The translations under genes were made by a program, and so were the position numbers. A stretch of DNA of 64,000 nt from assembly GCA_029247205.1 (NCBI GenBank), contig JAQWLT010000002.1, positions 1 through 64,000 on the forward strand, given 5' to 3'. The DNA comes from Phycisphaerales bacterium (GTDB lineage Bacteria > Planctomycetota > Phycisphaerae > Phycisphaerales > SM1A02). The notes below the pieces were generated by a model, which was not told the DNA's origin, searched no databases, and saw only the letters and a list, made by a program, of their open reading frames with translations. This document shows, one piece after another, positions 53,243-61,887 of this stretch. The stretch's first letter is position 1; the number at the start of each line of letters is the position of its first letter.

Positions 53243-53771
53243 GAAATACTGATTCCAATCCCGTGTCTTCTTTGGAAGACACCTGCTCAATCTTCACGTC
53301 AATTTTAAATCGCCGCCCCAACCCACGCAGTAGACCGATGACAAGATCATCAAGGCCATCACGCCCGGACTTATAGTGGAGCATCAGACTGCCCTCGGCA
53401 ATCTCCGAGCATACAAATGACGGCGGCTTGAGATCCGGGTACATCATGCCCACTCGCGTATGCAACTGATCCAAGTTCTGTAGAAATTCAGGAAGGGTGC
53501 TTCCAGCGGCATCCAATAGTGGTCCATACCCCTCATCGGCTGTGAATTCGGTCCAGTACTCACCGAAGGCCTGAAGGATTTCTGACGCAGGCAAGCCAAG
53601 CACATCCGAAGCAGCTCCAACCAGCGCGTATGTCGTCGCATCATCACCTGGGCACATGCGAATAAAAGCTGCATCGGTGGCACCAGATTGTTTGAAAATC
53701 TGATCCCACTGCTGCTCGCTAAACTTAGATTTGACGAGATCTCGGATTGCAATATTGATTAATCCATACAT
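53226..53771 (-). CDS. H-NOX haem-nitric oxide/oxygen sensor
   Basis: A 181-residue protein with the full H-NOX signature: MYGLINIAIRDLV at the start, TTYALVGAASDVLGLPASEI, FGEYWTEFTADEGYG, haem-ligand His at residue 104 (DQLHTRV), the conserved Pro region (PDLKPPSF) and the haem-propionate motif Y-x-S-x-R at 133-137 (LHYKSGRDG). H-NOX proteins bind NO at haem and control a partner kinase or cyclase. Here the partner is the overlapping HNOBA kinase. No Tyr for O2 binding can be assigned by eye. Intergenic distance to the divergent regulator is 91 bases. Confidence 0.92.
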   Translation of the reverse strand: MYGLINIAIRDLVKSKFSEQQWDQIFKQSGATDAAFIRMCPGDDATTYALVGAASDVLGLPASEILQAFGEYWTEFTADEGYGPLLDAAGSTLPEFLQNLDQLHTRVGMMYPDLKPPSFVCSEIAEGSLMLHYKSGRDGLDDLVIGLLRGLGRRFKIDVKIEQVSSKEDTGLESVFHVNWS

Positions 53772-53862
53772 ATTGCAGCACTATAGTAGGAGACGAACTT
53801 CAACGAAATCACCTACCCTGCACATCGATGCAGATGGGAGCCTTCGCGGTATATTCAATCTC

Positions 53863-54228
53863 ATGACCTCCACTCAAGCCATTCTGACCGTAGAAGACGC
53901 CTTTCTGGTGGGCCTTCAACTCAAACGGGATGTCGAATCACTTGGATATGAAGTTCTTGGACCAGCGCCCACGGCTAAAGCTGCTCTTGCCTTGCTGGAT
54001 CATCCCAATCTCGCCTTCGCCATACTCGACATCAATTTAGGTGAAGGAAACTCGATCACGGTAGCCAAAGCCCTGCAAGATCGTGACATTCCGTTTGTCT
54101 TCATTACCGGCTATCAGTCAGTAGATGTCGCCGGGCTCGAGCACGCTGAAGTGATCCGAAAGCCTGCCTCTGCAGCCCAGATCCTCAGTGCAATCACAAA
54201 GGCTATCCCCCCACCAACATCATCGTAG
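53863..54228 (+). CDS. Single-domain response regulator
   Basis: A 121-residue receiver domain with no output domain: ILTVEDAFLVGLQLKRDVES (acidic pocket), phospho-Asp at residue 56 in AFAILDINLGEGNS, conserved Thr in FVFITGY and Lys in VIRKPAS. It resembles CheY-like receivers paired with HWE/HisKA_2 kinases. The frame is open to 53731, but the ATG at 53863 gives a complete receiver. Divergent from H-NOX, it is the likely phosphate target of the HNOBA kinase. Confidence 0.88.
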   Translation: MTSTQAILTVEDAFLVGLQLKRDVESLGYEVLGPAPTAKAALALLDHPNLAFAILDINLGEGNSITVAKALQDRDIPFVFITGYQSVDVAGLEHAEVIRKPASAAQILSAITKAIPPPTSS

Positions 54229-54326
54229 ATTGACTGACCAAGAGATCATCAGTTTCCTTGGTGCGATCTACAAACCAACTGAAGCTGCCTCTCATGTCAC
54301 AGCACACTATTGGTGGGACATCTAGT

Positions 54327-54343
54327 ACTCAACTGACTTGAGT
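54327..54343. terminator. Hairpin at the 3' end of the Ser/Thr kinase gene
   Basis: ACTCAA (54327-54332) and TTGAGT (54338-54343) form a 6-bp stem with a 5-base loop, overlapping the kinase stop codon. It has no T-run, so it is a weak terminator or an RNA-stability hairpin. Confidence 0.3.
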
Positions 54344-55806
54344 TACTTGCACAACTTCTTGTAAGCAACCATCAACTCGTCGTACTCCTGCTCTTTCGCA
54401 GCTAGTCGCTCAATAAGTTGTACTTGGATATTCATAGACAGTTCGTCGCCCTTGGCAATCAGCTGGTCCGCCAACGCATCGATTCGGTGCCGCATCACAT
54501 CAGCACGGTCGGCCCCGGTATCACCCGCTAGTTCTCGATATTGCACCATTATGGAGCGTGCTGCAGCAATCCGCTGCTGTGAGATCGCTGCATTACAAAG
54601 CAGGTAGAGACATTTCTCCAGGTTTCGAGCCACTGTTGTATTACTTGGCCATTCGTGCAGGATGCGTTCCAATCCAAACCTGCAACGTGTGCCAAGCTCA
54701 TTGAATTTGGAGATGTCTTTATTCCTGTCCTCGGCCATCTCAATGAGTGCGTTCAAATCTTGATCACAGTCTGCCTCTAACTCAGTAAGTTCGCCGTATT
54801 CAATGACGTAGCGGAGATCCTCAAGCATCGCGCGTGCCGAGGCGTAACGATCATTTGGATCTGCCTCCATCGCCTTGCGGCATAGCATCTTCAGTGCATC
54901 CGGCCATCCTTCCGCAAATGTCGGCATCGGAGAAGTCAATATCCGCTCAAACACTTCCTCGGTGGTCTCACCTTGATGTGGCGGATACCCGGTCACAATG
55001 TTGTAGAGCGTGGAGCCAAGCAGATAAACATCTGTGCGTGCGTCTAATTTCGGCGCTCGACTAAGCATCTCGGGAGCTGCGAAGCAGGGTGTACCTGCAA
55101 ATCCAAGAGCGTTATAGACACCATCATCTTGTAGTTCCACTGAAATACCCCAGTCGAGAAGGTAAACCTCTCCGTACTGGCCAATCACGATATTTGATGG
55201 CTTGATGTCGCGATGGATAATGCCCTGGCCATGCGAGAATGCCACCGCCTCACAAATACGAATAAAACTATTTAACTCATTACGAAGCACTGCACCACGC
55301 AGCAGCCCGTCTCCTTCTGACGAAGGAAACTCAGCCAGCTTGTCATTCCAGGGCACACCCCGAATCCACCGCATGACCAGAACAGGCTCCTTGTCATTCC
55401 CCATGCCGATGAGATATGCCGGTGGAATCGCAGGATGCTCAAGCCGACCCATGAGGTGTGCCTCACGTTGAAGTTGCTCTTCGGCTGCAGCAGATCTGCG
55501 ATCTGGCCTGACTCTTTTAATAGCGACTTCTCTATTCAGGCAGGATTGCTCAGCACTATGAACAATGCCAAAGCCGCCAGAACCAATCAACGCTCCAACC
55601 GAAAAGTCGAAAGACGCCTTTTCAGAATCATCTTTGCTTTTTATGTCCAGTCTCGACAAATGCCCACAGCTGATATCTGCTGGTTGAGACTGACTCTGCG
55701 ACAGGTCGATGGGCCACGGCAAGCGAGGAAAACAAGTCACGGTTGGCAACAGGTCTGAGGGAATCGTGCTCGCAAGTCGTGCCGCCTGATTTTTGGCATC
55801 ACTCAT
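54343..55806 (-). CDS. Serine/threonine protein kinase
   Basis: A 487-residue cytosolic kinase. Gly loop GALIGSGGFGIVHSAEQ, ATP Lys near 97 (REVAIKRVRP), catalytic loop GQGIIHRDIKPSNIVI (Asp 200) and DWG in place of DFG (LLDWGISVE, Asp 218), then GFAGTPCFAAPEML. All catalytic residues are present. The last ~130 residues are helical with Glu/Lys/Gln repeats (QLIERLAAKEQEYDELMVAY), probably a coiled coil. Its ATG overlaps the stop of the isochorismatase-like gene, so the two are translated together. Confidence 0.9.
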   Translation of the reverse strand: MSDAKNQAARLASTIPSDLLPTVTCFPRLPWPIDLSQSQSQPADISCGHLSRLDIKSKDDSEKASFDFSVGALIGSGGFGIVHSAEQSCLNREVAIKRVRPDRRSAAAEEQLQREAHLMGRLEHPAIPPAYLIGMGNDKEPVLVMRWIRGVPWNDKLAEFPSSEGDGLLRGAVLRNELNSFIRICEAVAFSHGQGIIHRDIKPSNIVIGQYGEVYLLDWGISVELQDDGVYNALGFAGTPCFAAPEMLSRAPKLDARTDVYLLGSTLYNIVTGYPPHQGETTEEVFERILTSPMPTFAEGWPDALKMLCRKAMEADPNDRYASARAMLEDLRYVIEYGELTELEADCDQDLNALIEMAEDRNKDISKFNELGTRCRFGLERILHEWPSNTTVARNLEKCLYLLCNAAISQQRIAAARSIMVQYRELAGDTGADRADVMRHRIDALADQLIAKGDELSMNIQVQLIERLAAKEQEYDELMVAYKKLCK

Positions 55807-56390
55807 GCAGCGCCTCCGAGCAGATCAGCGGAGTGAGTCACTTGCACGATGCTATGAAGAACCGCATCAAGATAAACTTTCAACTCGGCCACAGAGCATG
55901 CAAGCAGGCAGTCTGATGGCACAATGACCTCATAGCCAAGTAGGTAGGCCGAAAGAGAGGTGGAGAGCAACATCCCTCCGATCGTCGCGCCAACCATAAT
56001 AATCTGGCTTAGATCACGATTACTCAAATATTCGTCCAAGCCACTGCCCTGAAATGCATTGGAACCAGCTGCTGCCGTCAGCATGACCGCGCTCGGGCAT
56101 GCGTGGGCAAGCGATGGATGCACCTGCGCACCAGTAGTTCCGGGCTTCAGCGATTGGTGCGCTATTAATAGATCCTCCGCCTTACTTGCCTGCTTATTCT
56201 GTCGAATCTTCTGTTGCATCGAGACATGCACAATACAGTCCCAATCGATGAGCGGGCTACTGACGAGTGTTGTGATGGTGGACCGAACCCGATCTATTGC
56301 GTCTGGCGGTGCGACGCACTGGCGGAACGGAGCATTTTCATCAAACAGCCCTCGCTGTAAACCTAGAATGACAAGCACTCGCTTTGACAT
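55803..56390 (-). CDS. Isochorismatase-fold protein lacking the catalytic triad
   Basis: A 195-residue protein of the cysteine hydrolase (isochorismatase/nicotinamidase) fold: a first strand VLVILGLQRGLFDENAPFRQ, VMLTAAAGSNAFQGSGLDEYL and QIIMVGATIGGMLLSTSLSAYLLGYEV. The Asp expected in the first strand (D-x-Q) is Gly10, the Lys before the N-A-F segment is absent, and the Cys expected in the G-x-x-x-x-x-C-V-x-S-T block is Met140. It is thus probably not an enzyme of that family, but a binding or regulatory partner of the downstream kinase. The start has no obvious RBS. Confidence 0.75.
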   Translation of the reverse strand: MSKRVLVILGLQRGLFDENAPFRQCVAPPDAIDRVRSTITTLVSSPLIDWDCIVHVSMQQKIRQNKQASKAEDLLIAHQSLKPGTTGAQVHPSLAHACPSAVMLTAAAGSNAFQGSGLDEYLSNRDLSQIIMVGATIGGMLLSTSLSAYLLGYEVIVPSDCLLACSVAELKVYLDAVLHSIVQVTHSADLLGGAA

Positions 56391-56635
56391 AGCCCAAGCC
56401 TAGCGGATCAGACGACAATTCACCGACTTCGGACCCTCCGTCACACATGAACGAACTTCCGCAGCCCTGCCAATCACATGCATTCTTTCACGCTCATGCC
56501 GAAGAAGACCTCTACTCAGGTGTTTGGCACTTATAAGAAATCAAAGCCCCACGTGCCCCCACCATGCTTCAACTCGAATACCTTCGTACCCGAACCCAAA
56601 CAAATATCTCTTTACAAGCTACAGGAGGTTCACTT

Positions 56636-57451
56636 ATGAACCGCATTACCCGACTCATCAATTCGAACTACACACACACTCCAGCCCCCATGTGGAAGGC
56701 GTTCTCATTCTGCACGGCTATGGCTATCACTGCAGCTATTGGCTTGACAACTGTTGCCATCACAAGCCCTGCGACGGCACAGGACAGAACTACTGAATCT
56801 GAAGCTGGCCAAGATCATTCCACTGATGGTCCATTCCCCTCCAAAGAATCAATGGATGAAGGAGTCAGCGCCGAAGTCGAGAGAGGCAATCTGACCGAAA
56901 TACAAGCGACTGCAATCATGCGCGTGTATGCGCGACTGGCGATGGGCCTTGAAAGCAACAAACTTTCCGAGAGTGAAGCAATCGCAATCTTGGGCGAGCG
57001 GGCCAAAGCTATCTATGAGGAAGAACAAGGCCAGCCAAGCATCACTCGCAAGGACTATGCCGATGCACAAGCCATGATGCAGAAGATGGTTGATGCTGGC
57101 GAGATCACTCAAGAGCAGATGGATGCGAAACTGATCGAAATGCGAAAGATGATCAGTAGAAGTCAGCCAAGCATCACTCGCAAGAACTATGCCGATGCAC
57201 AAGAATCGATGCAGAAGATGGTCGACGCTGGAGAGATCACTCAAGAGCAGATGCAACAGCGACTCGACCGGATGAAAGCTGCAATTGCACAGCAGTCCAA
57301 GCCAAAGATGACTCACAAGGACTTTCCTGCCGCGGTCGCAAAGATGATCGAGATGGTCAAGTCTGGCAAGATGACCCGCAAGCAAATGCAGCAACGACTT
57401 GAGGCAATGCGCGACGAGGCACCTCAAGCGGATAGCAGTACACCAGAATAA
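56636..57451 (+). CDS. Secreted protein with tandem helical repeats
   Basis: A 271-residue protein from an ATG with AGGAGG eight bases upstream. Signal peptide SFCTAMAITAAIGLTTVAIT. After an acidic linker come repeat units: two near-identical 44-residue copies, QPSITRKDYADAQAMMQKMV...DAGEITQEQM and QPSITRKNYADAQESMQKMV...DAGEITQEQM, a third looser unit (KPKMTHKDFPAAVAKMIEMV) and two degenerate units near residues 80-140. The unit is a helix-turn-helix of the x-G-x-(I/M)-T-x-E-Q-(M/A) type. Function unknown; export is inferred. Confidence 0.7.
   Translation: MNRITRLINSNYTHTPAPMWKAFSFCTAMAITAAIGLTTVAITSPATAQDRTTESEAGQDHSTDGPFPSKESMDEGVSAEVERGNLTEIQATAIMRVYARLAMGLESNKLSESEAIAILGERAKAIYEEEQGQPSITRKDYADAQAMMQKMVDAGEITQEQMDAKLIEMRKMISRSQPSITRKNYADAQESMQKMVDAGEITQEQMQQRLDRMKAAIAQQSKPKMTHKDFPAAVAKMIEMVKSGKMTRKQMQQRLEAMRDEAPQADSSTPE
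57032..57295 (+). repeat. 132-bp tandem repeat, two copies
   Basis: Two copies of a 132-base unit start at 57032 and 57164. They agree closely over the first 95 bases, including GACTATGCCGATGCACAA and GAGATCACTCAAGAGCAGAT. They code the two most similar repeat units of the secreted protein, a recent in-frame duplication. Confidence 0.75.
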
Positions 57452-57466
57452 ATATCAGACGGCTAC

Positions 57467-57619
57467 ATGGCGATTGAGCGACGCATCCGAACTGCGATGG
57501 AAGAAAGAGCGATGGCATCTGAAGATGCCAAGAAGATTTGGGACGCCCTAGGCTGCCCCTGGGTACTCATTTGTATTCCTCAAAATGAGTATGCCCCTAG
57601 CTCACCTGCAGTGGAATAA
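57467..57619 (+). pseudogene. In-frame repeat-like extension after the stop of the repeat protein
   Basis: After the TAA at 57449-57451 the same frame stays open, and from ATG 57467 codes 50 residues: MAIERRIRTAMEERAMASED, then AKKIWDAL, ending at 57617-57619. Read with the codons before it (DGYMAIERRIRTAM), it resembles another repeat unit (DYADAQ..MQKMV). It may be a lost C-terminal repeat cut by a stop, a leftover, or a tiny separate gene. A strong hairpin (ACTCATTT/AAATGAGT, 57565-57590) lies within it. Confidence 0.35.
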
Positions 57620-57970
57620 CCCCGGTCGATATAAATGCCACGAGCATGCCTGACGCCGGCACATAAGCTGAGCATGAACATCACTTTGCAAAAACATGCT
57701 GTCGAGAAAAGGGCGTTTTGACATCAAGGCCAATCCGATTGGCCCCATAACATCTCTCTATGCACGGGAGTACTGCTCAGCCCTTCTGAATACACCAGCC
57801 TACAGCTCTGTCAAGATTCATATTTTGCAGTGCGTAGCAGCTACTATTGAACGCCAACTGGAAACAACGTTTCAACTGACAGGCTGATCGCCATAATTGA
57901 TTATGACCTGGTGTACTGCCGAAGCTGATTGATGGTTGTTGAGTGGATTACATTTGCCTACGCTTCATAC
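57620..57970. other. 351-base gap with no supported gene
   Basis: A short frame (57696-57887, 63 codons) has no RBS and no domain. The stretch probably holds the promoter of yaaA. Confidence 0.4.
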
Positions 57971-58765
57971 ATGAGCAACATGCTGGCCATCTTATCCCCC
58001 GCAAAGACCATGGAAATGGACCAGCCTCAGACCACTGTTCGCGCATCGCGTCCGCGGCTGGGATCTCACACGAAGCAACTCGCGGAAGAACTTCAAGGCT
58101 ATAGCGCTAAAAAACTCGGCACTCTGATGTCCATCTCCGACAAACTCGCGTTGCTCAATGAGGATCGCTGGCAGTGCTTTGGTGATCGAACGAACCCACG
58201 TGGGCCGGCGGCGATCTGCTTCCGTGGGGACGTCTACCAAGGGCTGGAAGCCTGGACGCTTAACCAGCGCAGCCTCGCCTGGGCCCAAGATCACGTCCGA
58301 ATCCTGAGCGGTCTTTACGGTCTGCTTCGACCCATGGATGTGATCCAGCCGTACCGACTGGAAATGAGCACACGGCTCAAGACCAGTGAAGGCGTCAGCC
58401 TCTACGAGTTCTGGGGCAACTCGATTTCAAAGATTCTCCAGAAGGATCTCAAGAACATCAAAGCGACCGCGCTGATTAACCTTGCCAGCGATGAGTATTC
58501 AAAGGCACTTGATCTGAAAGATATGGATATCCCGGTCATCAATGTGAAATTCCTTCAACGGGATGGTGCCCGCGACAAGTTCATCTCCTTCTTCGCCAAG
58601 CGAGCACGTGGCCTGATGGCCCGGTGGATGTCAGAGCATCGTCCACGAACACTGAGCGATCTCACCGAATTCACGAGTGAAGGCTACAAGATCAATGCCA
58701 AAACAAGTGATGAACAGACGCTGATCTTTAGCCGGCCAAAGCCACAGGCAAAAAAAGCCGTCTGA
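57971..58765 (+). CDS. yaaA: YaaA/DUF328 family, peroxide stress resistance protein
   Basis: A 264-residue protein with the family opening MLAILSPAKTMEMD, then RGDVYQGLEAWTLNQRSLAW, HVRILSGLYGLLRPMDVIQP, RLEMSTRLKTSEGVSLYEFW and INLASDEYSKAL. In E. coli YaaA protects DNA during peroxide stress by lowering free iron and binds DNA. Start at 57971 (MSNMLAIL) or three codons later. Monocistronic. Confidence 0.92.
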   Translation: MSNMLAILSPAKTMEMDQPQTTVRASRPRLGSHTKQLAEELQGYSAKKLGTLMSISDKLALLNEDRWQCFGDRTNPRGPAAICFRGDVYQGLEAWTLNQRSLAWAQDHVRILSGLYGLLRPMDVIQPYRLEMSTRLKTSEGVSLYEFWGNSISKILQKDLKNIKATALINLASDEYSKALDLKDMDIPVINVKFLQRDGARDKFISFFAKRARGLMARWMSEHRPRTLSDLTEFTSEGYKINAKTSDEQTLIFSRPKPQAKKAV

Positions 58766-58819
58766 ACTCAATCCATTCTGTAGACGCTCGCCTCAGAGAG
58801 ATGGAGCTTGTGCATGCTG

Positions 58820-60169
58820 CTACGGACAGTCAGCCGGCCGCGGGATTCCCTCGGGCCAGCCTGGACACTCCCCCCACTTGCCAAGAACCAGCAGCAGGTC
58901 ATCGACATTCACCAGAGGTGTTTCCTTGTCGAAGTTCGCGCAGATGTTGTGGCCACCGTAACTGTCGATCACGAGAAGGAGATCATCGACACCCACGGCA
59001 CCATCCATGTTCAGATCTTCTGCACAGGAATCACACCACGGAACCTGGCCCTCTTGGGGGATACCCAGATACTGCGATCCTGACCAGTCGCCGATCACGT
59101 ACATACTTGCATTGCCATTGAGTATGAACTCGGACTGAGCGAAGAAACCATCCTCGATGCCCGGCTCATCTAGGAGTTGCCAATCACCCGTCATGCCAAT
59201 GGAACTGTATGGAAACTGTGCATACGGATTGTTGGAAGGATCGCCGGTATCACCAAACCATGACACCTGCTGCCAGGCAACGAGGCACTCTGCAAAACCG
59301 TCCGGGCCGGTGCAGAAGGTGCCATCGAACCTGATGCCGACAAAATCATCGACTGCCTGTTGCTGCGCTGCATAGATCGGACCATCTCCAGGACCGGCCA
59401 GACGGTAACTCGATGACACGGCATCCCAGATAGGCACTCCATTGTCGGTCACATGCTCATCGGTGGTCGGATTGACAGTCGGATTGTAGGAAGGACGCAC
59501 GAAGGCATCACGATCAGCGATGGCAACCACCATGGTTGCCTGCCACCACGCGATGCCCCCTGGATCAGACGCATAGGCATCATTCATGTCCAGAGGACGG
59601 CTGGGAAGCGCATACGGCATGCCCACGGTCGGCAGTCCCCAAGCGACTGCATCTTCACAAGCTGCTGCACTCACCATGGGATTCAGACATGACCGATCCA
59701 TTCCAACAACTTCATCTAGGTACCACTTCATGTTGCCATCAAGGGTGACCCAGAGATTGCTCATTGCAATCGTGTCTGCATTGGCATCAGGCCGGTAGGC
59801 CTGCAGTGGCTTAAACTTCTGAAAGGCCACGCTGGCAGGATCATTGGCGGCGCTGAAGACCCAGGTTGTCACGAGTACCGGATTCTCAAGGTGCACCTGC
59901 TGGGTGATGTAGGAACCATCTTCCTGCAGGAACGGTGCCTCAAATGTCACACTGTCAGCATCGTCCATGACCCACAGACGATCGAATGGAATCTGATCTG
60001 GGGGCGTCATGTGCGCCGCCTGCGCGACATCAATCGAATCGCTGTAAGGCTGCTCCCAGCCCGAGGCGCCCGCAAAAGGGTTGGGATTGGGCTGCTGACA
60101 GAGCTCAACTCCGCCCAGAATTGGCGCGGAGACCAGCGTGATTGATAACAGGCACCATTCCAGTTTCAT
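58820..60169 (-). CDS. Secreted protein with C-terminal dockerin-like pair
   Basis: About 449 residues with signal peptide MKLEWCLLSITLVSAPILGG; GGAGGGAG lies upstream. The large N-terminal region (about 25-375) is not recognised; it has many Trp, Pro and Asp residues and segments such as WVTLDGNMKWYLDEVVGMDR and CLVAWQQVSWFGDTGDPSNN. The end holds EDLNMDGAVGVDDLLLVIDS and, after about 20 residues, ETPLVNVDDLLLVLGKWGEC, dockerin-like loops. Likely extracellular. Confidence 0.7.
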   Translation of the reverse strand: MKLEWCLLSITLVSAPILGGVELCQQPNPNPFAGASGWEQPYSDSIDVAQAAHMTPPDQIPFDRLWVMDDADSVTFEAPFLQEDGSYITQQVHLENPVLVTTWVFSAANDPASVAFQKFKPLQAYRPDANADTIAMSNLWVTLDGNMKWYLDEVVGMDRSCLNPMVSAAACEDAVAWGLPTVGMPYALPSRPLDMNDAYASDPGGIAWWQATMVVAIADRDAFVRPSYNPTVNPTTDEHVTDNGVPIWDAVSSSYRLAGPGDGPIYAAQQQAVDDFVGIRFDGTFCTGPDGFAECLVAWQQVSWFGDTGDPSNNPYAQFPYSSIGMTGDWQLLDEPGIEDGFFAQSEFILNGNASMYVIGDWSGSQYLGIPQEGQVPWCDSCAEDLNMDGAVGVDDLLLVIDSYGGHNICANFDKETPLVNVDDLLLVLGKWGECPGWPEGIPRPADCP

Positions 60170-60301
60170 ATCGAGGATGCTCCCTCCCCCTGATGCCCAC
60201 CGGCACCACGGTGTAATCAACTGGTCAAGTCGATGTGGTTGGGCCAGAATTGAGAACTGTAAACATGACATTCAGCCACTGTAATAGCCTAAAGTCTGCA
60301 C

Positions 60302-60676
60302 GTGAACTCCATTGATATCAGCCAGACACTCAATTGCTTTAACGACCACTGGTCTCCGCGGATCATTGCGGAGCTCAATGGCCAACATGTCAAGCTGGCC
60401 AAGTTCCTCGGCGAGTTTCCCTGGCACGCACACCCTGAAGAAGATGAGATGTTCCTAGTGATCCAGGGCTCGTTCACCATGGAGTTCCGGGATCGTTCAG
60501 TTGAACTTCGCGAAGGGCAGATGCTGGTGGTCCCCCGCGGCATCGAACACCGACCGGTCGCAACGCAGGAGTGCGCCGTGATGATGGTAGAACCAGCGGG
60601 ACTTGTGAATACGGGGGATTCCGAAGTCTCGGATCGGACAACAACCGGTACGTGGATCACGGAACAAGATCCCTAG
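60302..60676 (+). CDS. Single-domain cupin
   Basis: A 124-residue beta-barrel protein from a GTG. The first cupin motif is FPWHAHPEEDEMFLVIQGSF (two His and Glu metal ligands) and the second GQMLVVPRGIEHRPVAT (final His). It may bind a metal and a small sugar or acid; no reaction can be named. Its stop and the stop of the convergent esterase share the CTAG palindrome at 60673-60676. Confidence 0.82.
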   Translation: MNSIDISQTLNCFNDHWSPRIIAELNGQHVKLAKFLGEFPWHAHPEEDEMFLVIQGSFTMEFRDRSVELREGQMLVVPRGIEHRPVATQECAVMMVEPAGLVNTGDSEVSDRTTTGTWITEQDP

Positions 60677-61716
60677 GCGCACGCTCCCCAGTCACCCATC
60701 ACGACGAGCAGATCGGTCACATCGACAATGCCGTCACCGTTGACATCCGACGCAGCAGCATCGGTGCCCCAGTCGTTAATCACCTGCAACAGGTCCACGA
60801 CATTCACCTGCTGATCGCCCGTCACGTCTGCCTCGCACTCTGGCTCGGCCATTGGCTTCGAGTGGTTATCGAGATAGCCGAAGAGTGACGCAATCCCCTC
60901 ATCCGATAAAGAAACAAAGTGACCGCCTGCGCTGACTTCCCACAACTCGGCCGACCCAGCGGATGCGTCATCGCATCCGCCATAGATCCACCGGGTCGTT
61001 TCATTGAACCAGATGAGCCAGTCCAAGTCGATGTATCCGGCCTCGGTCGCGGTGGTCGAGCAACCATTCTGCGCCGCCCAATACTCGATGGTCGTGTTCA
61101 CACCGGGATACGGCGTGAGGCCAATGAACCCGCCAAGCCACCAGATTACCGGGTCGAGCGTACCGTGAACTTCTAACACATGAATGGGCTCGGTTGGCTG
61201 ACAGTTCGATGGATCATTCCACATCGCACCGGCAATGCTCACAACAGATGCAAACTTTTCCGAGGCTTCGCAAGCCATGCGGTGGCCCATGAAGCCTCCA
61301 TTGGAATGACCCACGATATGGATGCGCCCTGGATCAATATTGTAGTTCGCCTCAATTGAATCGACGAGCGCGAGCAAGTAGCCAACATGATCGGGGTCAT
61401 TCCCCCACATATCGCAGCAAGCTTCGGTTGCATTCCAGTAGAACTCTCCAAGGCCATCCTGGCTGCCATCGGGCTTAGCGAATATATAACCACGATCGTT
61501 GGCATCTTCCTGCAGTGGAAGAAGAATGTCGTACCAGGCTGTGGTGAGCGGCGAATAGCCATGCAAGAAGATAAGCAGGGGCATTGATTGATCAGGGTCA
61601 TAGTCGGTGGGGACAAAGACAGGCACCTCACCTGGAGGCGTCTGACCCGGCCACTGCGCATTGGCACGAACCGCAGTCAGGCAGATGATCATCAGTGGTA
61701 ATAAATACCTCGCCAT
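60673..61716 (-). CDS. Secreted alpha/beta-hydrolase (LpqC/poly(3-hydroxybutyrate) depolymerase-like) with C-terminal dockerin pair
   Basis: About 347 residues with signal peptide MARYLLPLMIICLTAVRANAQ. The hydrolase has MPLLIFLHGYSPLTTAW (oxyanion HG), RIHIVGHSNGGFMGHRMACE (nucleophile Ser in GHSNGG), PIHVLEVHGTLDPVIWW (Asp) and AGGHFVSLSDEG (His). This is the plan of the polyhydroxybutyrate depolymerase/feruloyl esterase group. The last ~60 residues hold ADVTGDQQVNVVDLLQVIND and SDVNGDGIVDVTDLLVVMGD, two dockerin-like loops. Substrate unknown. The frame is open upstream to 61818. Confidence 0.82.
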   Translation of the reverse strand: MARYLLPLMIICLTAVRANAQWPGQTPPGEVPVFVPTDYDPDQSMPLLIFLHGYSPLTTAWYDILLPLQEDANDRGYIFAKPDGSQDGLGEFYWNATEACCDMWGNDPDHVGYLLALVDSIEANYNIDPGRIHIVGHSNGGFMGHRMACEASEKFASVVSIAGAMWNDPSNCQPTEPIHVLEVHGTLDPVIWWLGGFIGLTPYPGVNTTIEYWAAQNGCSTTATEAGYIDLDWLIWFNETTRWIYGGCDDASAGSAELWEVSAGGHFVSLSDEGIASLFGYLDNHSKPMAEPECEADVTGDQQVNVVDLLQVINDWGTDAAASDVNGDGIVDVTDLLVVMGDWGACA

Positions 61717-61887
61717 ACCCGAGTCTACCCCATGCCATATGCAGAGCAAGGATAAACGACAGACGAGCGAGGCGATCGGCCATAAACAGCCACAGCAAGC
61801 ACCTATTCCCCATGCCACAGCACGCCCTGTGAAGAAGACACTGCTACAGCCAGACAGTCGGCTTGAGAGATGATGTGCTGCGAATCG

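Noticed and set aside
55803-56390. Active isochorismatase or nicotinamidase
   Set aside because: The Asp, Lys and Cys of the triad cannot be found at the expected places.
57565-57590. Hairpin ACTCATTT/AAATGAGT as a terminator
   Set aside because: A good stem but no T-run on either strand; kept only as a note with the repeat-like extension.
57696-57887. 63-codon plus frame upstream of yaaA
   Set aside because: No RBS, no recognisable features, and it lies in the likely promoter region.
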